This document shows positions 59,460 to 64,000 of a DNA stretch of 64,000 nt, piece by piece; position 1 is the stretch's first letter, and each line of letters begins with the position of its first letter. Origin of the DNA: Schizochytrium sp. CCTCC M209059 (lineage: Eukaryota; Sar; Bigyra; Thraustochytrida; Thraustochytriidae); contig KN805370.1 of NCBI GenBank assembly GCA_000818945.1, forward strand, positions 834,715 to 898,714. The letters are read 5' to 3'. Both the position numbers and the translations under genes were made by a program. The notes beneath the pieces are model-generated. The model ran no database searches, was not told the DNA's origin, and worked only from the letters and a program-made list of their open reading frames with translations.

Positions 59460-61571
59460 CTCGGCCTGCGCTCGTTCCTGACTGCGCACCTGGGGCGCTA
59501 GGGCGCTCGCTATTCCATTTCTTCAACCAGACGGTCGCTAGCTACTACGGCGGGCGACAGCGACGTAAAGCTTCGCGGAGTGTTGACGACGGATCGCTTG
59601 GCGATGACGATGAAGGACGAGCTTGTCAGGTTGAGACTGAGCTTCGATGGGATGGGATGGGATGGGATCCACTGCGAGTCGTCATCAAGGCTCACCCCAA
59701 ACGATGAGTTTTCATTGGTGCGGGCTGTGATCGGCATGCAAGACCTTGCATGTTCTTGGAGATGCGCATACGCGTGGTCTGCGGCTCTGGAAGAGCGAGA
59801 CCTATCAAGAAGCCCCGGCTACAAGTGAACGGTAGATGGGGGTTTGGTTGGGTGGGTGGGTGGGTCGATCCTCCGACCCTCGGTTCAAGTTGCGAAGTAG
59901 ATCAATCAAGATCAGTCAGCCCGCAGCCGCTTGGGGGCGTGTGCAAGTTTGACTTTTGAGCGCCAGAGATCAATGGACAGAGAGCGAGAAGACTCGCCTT
60001 TCGAGTCATGGATCTCGGATGGACCAATGGTCGAATGGATGAACGAATGAATGAAATGAATGAATGAGAGAACGGACTTTTCGATCGACGACCAGCTTGG
60101 ATTGAACACTCGAATTCCTCCATATTTTGCAAGATAGCCAGCCAACTTTTTATCTCGTACGTGTGCGCGTGCGTGCGTGCCTGCGTGCCTGCGTGCTCTC
60201 GTGGCTGGCGTGTCAAGTTCTTCCTCGAAAACGTGCAAATGGGCCTAGCTTGCCAGCTCCTCGCCCGGACAGATGGAGGTGAACAATTGAATGTCATGTT
60301 ATCTGGGGCCGCGCGGCTAGGCTTCTTCTCTGTATAATCAGGTCCCAGCGCCGCCCTAGCAGGTCCTAGCCCCCGACCACAGAGACGTTCTCTCCTGGCC
60401 GTTGCGCCAGCCCCATCGAAAGTAGGAAATGATGAAGGAAGCAAGAGAAGAAGCAAGAAAAGAAGGAAGGAAAGAAGGAAGGGAGGCGGAGAGGACCCAG
60501 CCGAGCCCAGCCCAGCCCAGCCCAGCCCAGCCCGACCGCCCCTCCCCGCCGATCTGAGGCCCGTGGACGCCCGCGTGCGCGGCTGGTGCCTGAAGACTCA
60601 CGCTACGTGCATACGTACACACGCGCCCTTCTCTACGCCTGGTCGCGAGCCAGCCTCCCCACAAGCAAACTACACGAGACTGCCCTCTGCTCTGCTCTGC
60701 TCTGCTCTGCTCTGCGAACCAAAGGAAGGAAGGAAGCACGCGCCCCCAAGAAGCCCGAACGGCCCTCTGCCGCTGCCGCTGCCGCTCCTCCTCGAGCCCT
60801 ACCTCGCGCCTGCTTGTCTGCTTGTCTGCTTGTTCCCTGCCTGCAGTGCCTGCTTGTTCCCTGCTCAAGGTGTCTGCTTGTTTCCTGCTTGCTTGTTTCC
60901 GCTGCTTTGCTGTGTCTGCTGCATTGTTTCTTTCTGCTGCTTGCTTGCTTGCCTGGGCAGGCAGCCAGTCCCAGTACCCGACGCGCGGCGCAGCAGCAGC
61001 GGCGGCGGCGCAGAGCCCGGCAGGCGAGCAGCGGCGAGGCCCGCGCACCGCGCCGCACGCGCCCGCGCCTGCACGCGAGCGAGCGAAGGCCAGGGAGCAC
61101 CTGCGATCGGCCTCGGCGGCCTCGTGCTCGGCGGCCTCGTGCGGCGGGAGCGCCGTTGGCGCGTTCCATTCGCTCATCCATCCATCCATCCATCCATCCA
61201 CCCATCCATTCGTCTATCCGTCACCCGGGCCAGCTTCTGCAGCCCTTCGCGCGTGCGTGCGGCCAGAGCCGGCGTCGAGCGGACGAGCGCAGCCGTCGAG
61301 CCCTCGCCGCAACGAAGGCAGGCAGCCTGGGCAGGAGCCTGAGCAGGCAGCCCGAGCAGGCCCCCCCTTCATTCTCTCTCCCTTCTTTGGCTCCTTTTCC
61401 TTTCCTGCCGGTGACTCTGCGCCGCCTCTTCGCCTAGAGTTCTCGCTAGGTAGCGCGTAGTCCGTTTGGCCGCGGCGAACGGTATAGTCGGGCGCGACAT
61501 AGCGCAGAGCGGAGCAGAGCAAGCAGACGGCGAAGCGAAGCGACGGGAGCGCAGACCGGGGCGAGGGAGAG
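59460..61571. other. Intergenic region of about 2.1 kb
   Basis: GC-rich flanks and microsatellites: GGGAT (59645-59668), GCCCA (60498-60535), CTCTG (60683-60714), CTGCTTG (60810-60960) and CATC (61172-61210). Long frames on both strands are low-complexity and mostly overlap, so none is called. The MAP-kinase promoter should be in the last few hundred bases. Confidence 0.4.
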
Positions 61572-62891
61572 ATGGCGGACACGATGGACATCGCCATGTC
61601 GCTGGAACAGCCGGTGAGGCCTCCGCGGCGCACCTTTCACAGCTTCAACATTGGCGGGATTGGCGGGACCACCTTCGAGGTGGAGACGCGCTACGTGAAC
61701 CTCCGCGCCGTGGGCCAGGGATCGTACGGCTTCGTGTGCTCGGCGGACGACGTGGTCACCGGCAACAAGGTCGCCATCAAAAAGGTCTCGGACATGTTCG
61801 CGGACCTCGTCGACGCCAAGCGCATCCTGCGCGAGATCAAGCTGCTCAAACACCTCGGCGACCACGAAAACGTTATCGGCCTCGTCGATATCAGCGTCAT
61901 GCCCCCGCATACGCTCGACTTCAAGGACATCTACATTGTCACCGAGCTCTTCGAGTGCGACCTCGACCGCATCGTGTCGTCGAGCCAACCCCTCAGCGAC
62001 CAGCATGCTCAGTACTTTCTGTATCAAATCCTCCGCGGCATCAAGTACGTCCACTCGGCCAATGTGCTGCACAGAGATCTCAAGCCCTCCAATCTCCTCG
62101 TCAAGTCAAACTGTGACCTCGCCATTTGCGACTTTGGCCTTGCGCGCGGCGTCAACACCGAGTACGAAGACACCCTCACCGAGTACGTCGTCACGCGCTG
62201 GTACCGCGCCCCGGAGCTGCTCACCGACAGCAAGTACTATGGCAGCGGCGTCGACGTGTGGAGCATTGGCTGCATCTTTGGTGAGATCCTGGCGCGCCGC
62301 CCCATTCTTCAGGGCCGCGACTACATGCACCAGCTTCAGGTCATCATCGAGGTCCTCGGTACGCCCTCGGCTTCGGAGATGGACTTCATCACCAACCCCA
62401 GCGCACGCAGAGCGATCCAGGCCTTTGGACGCCACCGCAAGCGTAGCCTCATCAAGATGAGCCAGTTCCACGGCTGCAACCCGCTTGCCATCGATCTTCT
62501 ACAGCGAATGCTCGTCTTTGACCCGCGGGGCCGCATCACCATTGATGAGGCCCTTGAGCACCCCTACCTCGCAGACCTCCACGACGAAACGGAGGTTCCC
62601 GTGGCCTCTTCCATGTTTGACCTTCGCTTCGAGCAGGGCTACAAGGCAGAGATGCCCAAGGATGTCATGCAGCGCCTCATCTTTGAGGACATGGTCGCTT
62701 ACCACCCGGAGGAGACCTTTTACACTGCACAGAACAGCGCTCGCTCCGACGCATCGTCCTCGAGTCGGTCTTCCTCTTCGTCTCTGCCCGTGTTATCAGG
62801 ACCGGCCTCCCATCAGTACCATCAGAACTTCCCTCGGGTCTCCCACACCGGTCGTCAGCGCGCTACAGGCGCAGCACAGGCGCACAAGTGA
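61572..62891 (+). CDS. ERK-type MAP kinase
   Basis: A 439-aa Ser/Thr kinase of the CMGC group. P-loop GQGSYG starts at G48; VAIKK has the catalytic Lys at K70; the catalytic loop is HRDLKPSNLL; DFG occurs in CDFGLARG. The activation loop is T203-E-Y205, then VVTRWYRAPELL, the ERK/MAPK signature of dual phosphorylation by a MEK. The usual MAPK insert is present (VLGTPSASEMDFI). The C-terminal extension of about 75 residues is Ser-rich with no further domain. The TEY motif places it with ERK-type rather than p38 (TGY) or JNK (TPY). ATG at 61572; single exon. Confidence 0.95.
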   Translation: MADTMDIAMSLEQPVRPPRRTFHSFNIGGIGGTTFEVETRYVNLRAVGQGSYGFVCSADDVVTGNKVAIKKVSDMFADLVDAKRILREIKLLKHLGDHENVIGLVDISVMPPHTLDFKDIYIVTELFECDLDRIVSSSQPLSDQHAQYFLYQILRGIKYVHSANVLHRDLKPSNLLVKSNCDLAICDFGLARGVNTEYEDTLTEYVVTRWYRAPELLTDSKYYGSGVDVWSIGCIFGEILARRPILQGRDYMHQLQVIIEVLGTPSASEMDFITNPSARRAIQAFGRHRKRSLIKMSQFHGCNPLAIDLLQRMLVFDPRGRITIDEALEHPYLADLHDETEVPVASSMFDLRFEQGYKAEMPKDVMQRLIFEDMVAYHPEETFYTAQNSARSDASSSSRSSSSSLPVLSGPASHQYHQNFPRVSHTGRQRATGAAQAHK

Positions 62892-63598
62892 GCGAGTCTC
62901 AGAGGCTCGAGCTTTTTCTTTACACCTTTTTTTTTCTCAACATCAACCTCTGCAAAAAAGCAGTGTGTCAGCCAGCGAGCTGTCATTCGCATTTCACGTA
63001 CATACGGGAGCTCCGTTAGCTCGCTCGCTCGGCGCAAGAGCGCGTGCGCTGCTTCTTTGTGAGCATATCGACAGAGACCCCAACGCCAACATCAACAACC
63101 CTCCCAACCACTACCACCAACATACATACAGACATACACACACAACCCCTTTTACTCGATGATGACTTTTCAGGCTTATCATCGAACAAGCTCGCGCGCG
63201 CGCGGCTGTGCAACGCGCACATCCCTAACACACCACAACATCCCTAACACACCACATGGACTTCTTTCCCGACGACGAGACGACGCTCTTTACCTTACCT
63301 CGTCTCTATTCTTCTCCTCTTTATCTTTTTGCATTTCCCCAAAGATGTATGTATACCAGACTTGTACCCGTTCACCAGTCAACGAACTTCGTCGCGGGAG
63401 AAGGGAAAAAAGAACCCCCCAAAAAAGAAAGAAAAAAAAGTCCAACAATCAAGCATTCATTACATTTTAGACATTCGTATGATCTTGAGCGCACTTCAAG
63501 GGATTGCAAATGTGTCGCGCTCCCTTACATGTCAAAAGGAGAAAACAACACGAGAGAGAAATGAAAGAGTAAAATAGGCCTAGGCCCTATCACATTAA
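62892..63598. other. MAP-kinase 3' flank
   Basis: 3' UTR and spacer, with an A-rich run near 63420-63440 and an AGGCCTAGGCC palindrome (63576-63586). No gene seen. Confidence 0.4.
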
Positions 63599-64000
63599 TT
63601 AATAGCGCAAGAGCGTTTTTGAGAGGACAAGCTGCGCAAGCACTGTTTCCAGCGCCGCGCGAGGCGTCCTTGAGGCCTGCCACGCAGTGTCATGATCTGG
63701 GCCAAGACTCAGCGAAGCTCTGTTCGCGTGCTGCTTTTGCGCCGCGCTTGCCACACCTGGCTCCAAGATTTTCAGATCTCTGCATTCTGCCTCGCGTTCA
63801 TCATGCTTTTCGGCTGTCGCAGAGGTCTCGATACTCCTTTCTACATCCTCGTAGCACGACTCAGTGTCGCTATCAACGTCGTTGCCACAACCGGAATTGG
63901 ACTTGGTATTCTCCCCTGCCGTCACTGAGGCTCTTTCTTTCGTTTGACGACGAATTTGACTTGGGGCTACCTTGAGTGCCAGCATTGCTCGATTGGTCGT
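63599..64000 (-). CDS. C-terminal part of an unidentified protein (partial)
   Basis: A minus-strand frame ending in TAA at 63599-63601 is open to the right edge (134 codons including the stop). An in-frame ATG lies at 63985, but codons before it are also open, so the true start may be outside the window. The sequence is polar and rich in Glu, Asp, Ser and Arg, with an acidic stretch (DVDSDTESCYEDVE) and a final helix-like segment. No domain is recognised. It may be a shadow of nothing, since the opposite strand is also open here. Confidence 0.3.
   Translation of the reverse strand, partial: TTNRAMLALKVAPSQIRRQTKERASVTAGENTKSNSGCGNDVDSDTESCYEDVERSIETSATAEKHDEREAECRDLKILEPGVASAAQKQHANRASLSLGPDHDTAWQASRTPRAALETVLAQLVLSKTLLRY

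Overview
The window is nuclear DNA of a protist with compact genes and few introns. The best fit is a thraustochytrid or other labyrinthulomycete stramenopile, but this is an inference. It rests on a complete BBS5 gene (so a flagellated stage), short GT-AG introns of about 80-360 bp with GTAAGT/GTACGT-type donors, many tetra- and pentanucleotide microsatellites, and two channelrhodopsin-like genes fused to receiver-like domains. Red-shifted anion channelrhodopsins (RubyACRs) are known from labyrinthulids. About 26 protein-coding genes lie on both strands. Most are single-exon; six have introns that I could resolve by matching splice sites to conserved protein sequence. Several long reading frames begin at GTG or TTG; in those I moved the start to the first sensible ATG.

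Layout. 0.6-3.7 kb: a four-TM MARVEL/CASP-like protein and a membrane protein with an HNH-like zinc motif, whose 3' end has been amplified into a degenerate minisatellite. 4.1-13.1 kb: two divergently oriented channelrhodopsin-like genes, one with three exons (minus) and one intronless (plus). Between them is a gene-poor stretch holding a C48 (Ulp1/SENP-like) protease gene broken by one in-frame TAG and flanked by a 15-bp inverted repeat. 14.4-16.8 kb: two tandem four-TM paralogues. 17-22.3 kb: the spliceosomal DEAH helicase DHX16/Prp2 and BBS5. 23.4-32 kb: NOT2 of the CCR4-NOT complex, the PP2A methyltransferase LCMT1, TMEM208/Snd2, and a LIN54/TSO1-type CXC protein. 32.7-42.6 kb: an RCC1-HECT ubiquitin ligase, LMBRD2, tubulin cofactor A, the SNARE YKT6, and a free-standing kinesin-3-type C2-like protein ending in a CaaX box. 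43.4-50.9 kb: DDX24/Mak5, cysteinyl-tRNA synthetase, a COA3-like protein and mitochondrial GrpE. A 589-bp pentanucleotide array lies between the divergent CARS and COA3-like genes. 52.9-62.9 kb: an EGF-like/seven-TM orphan, TMEM115, a four-TM RING-H2 ligase, a zinc-transporter-like CDF protein and an ERK-type MAP kinase. A partial minus-strand frame runs off the right edge.

Most genes are housekeeping and show no operon-like logic. The notable biology is the rhodopsin pair. Both proteins keep the retinal lysine, the helix-7 aspartate and the channelrhodopsin Cys/Asp (DC) pair. Both replace the helix-3 proton acceptor with Phe and lack the helix-2 glutamates of algal cation channels. Both carry a C-terminal receiver-like domain in which the phospho-acceptor Asp is Asn.
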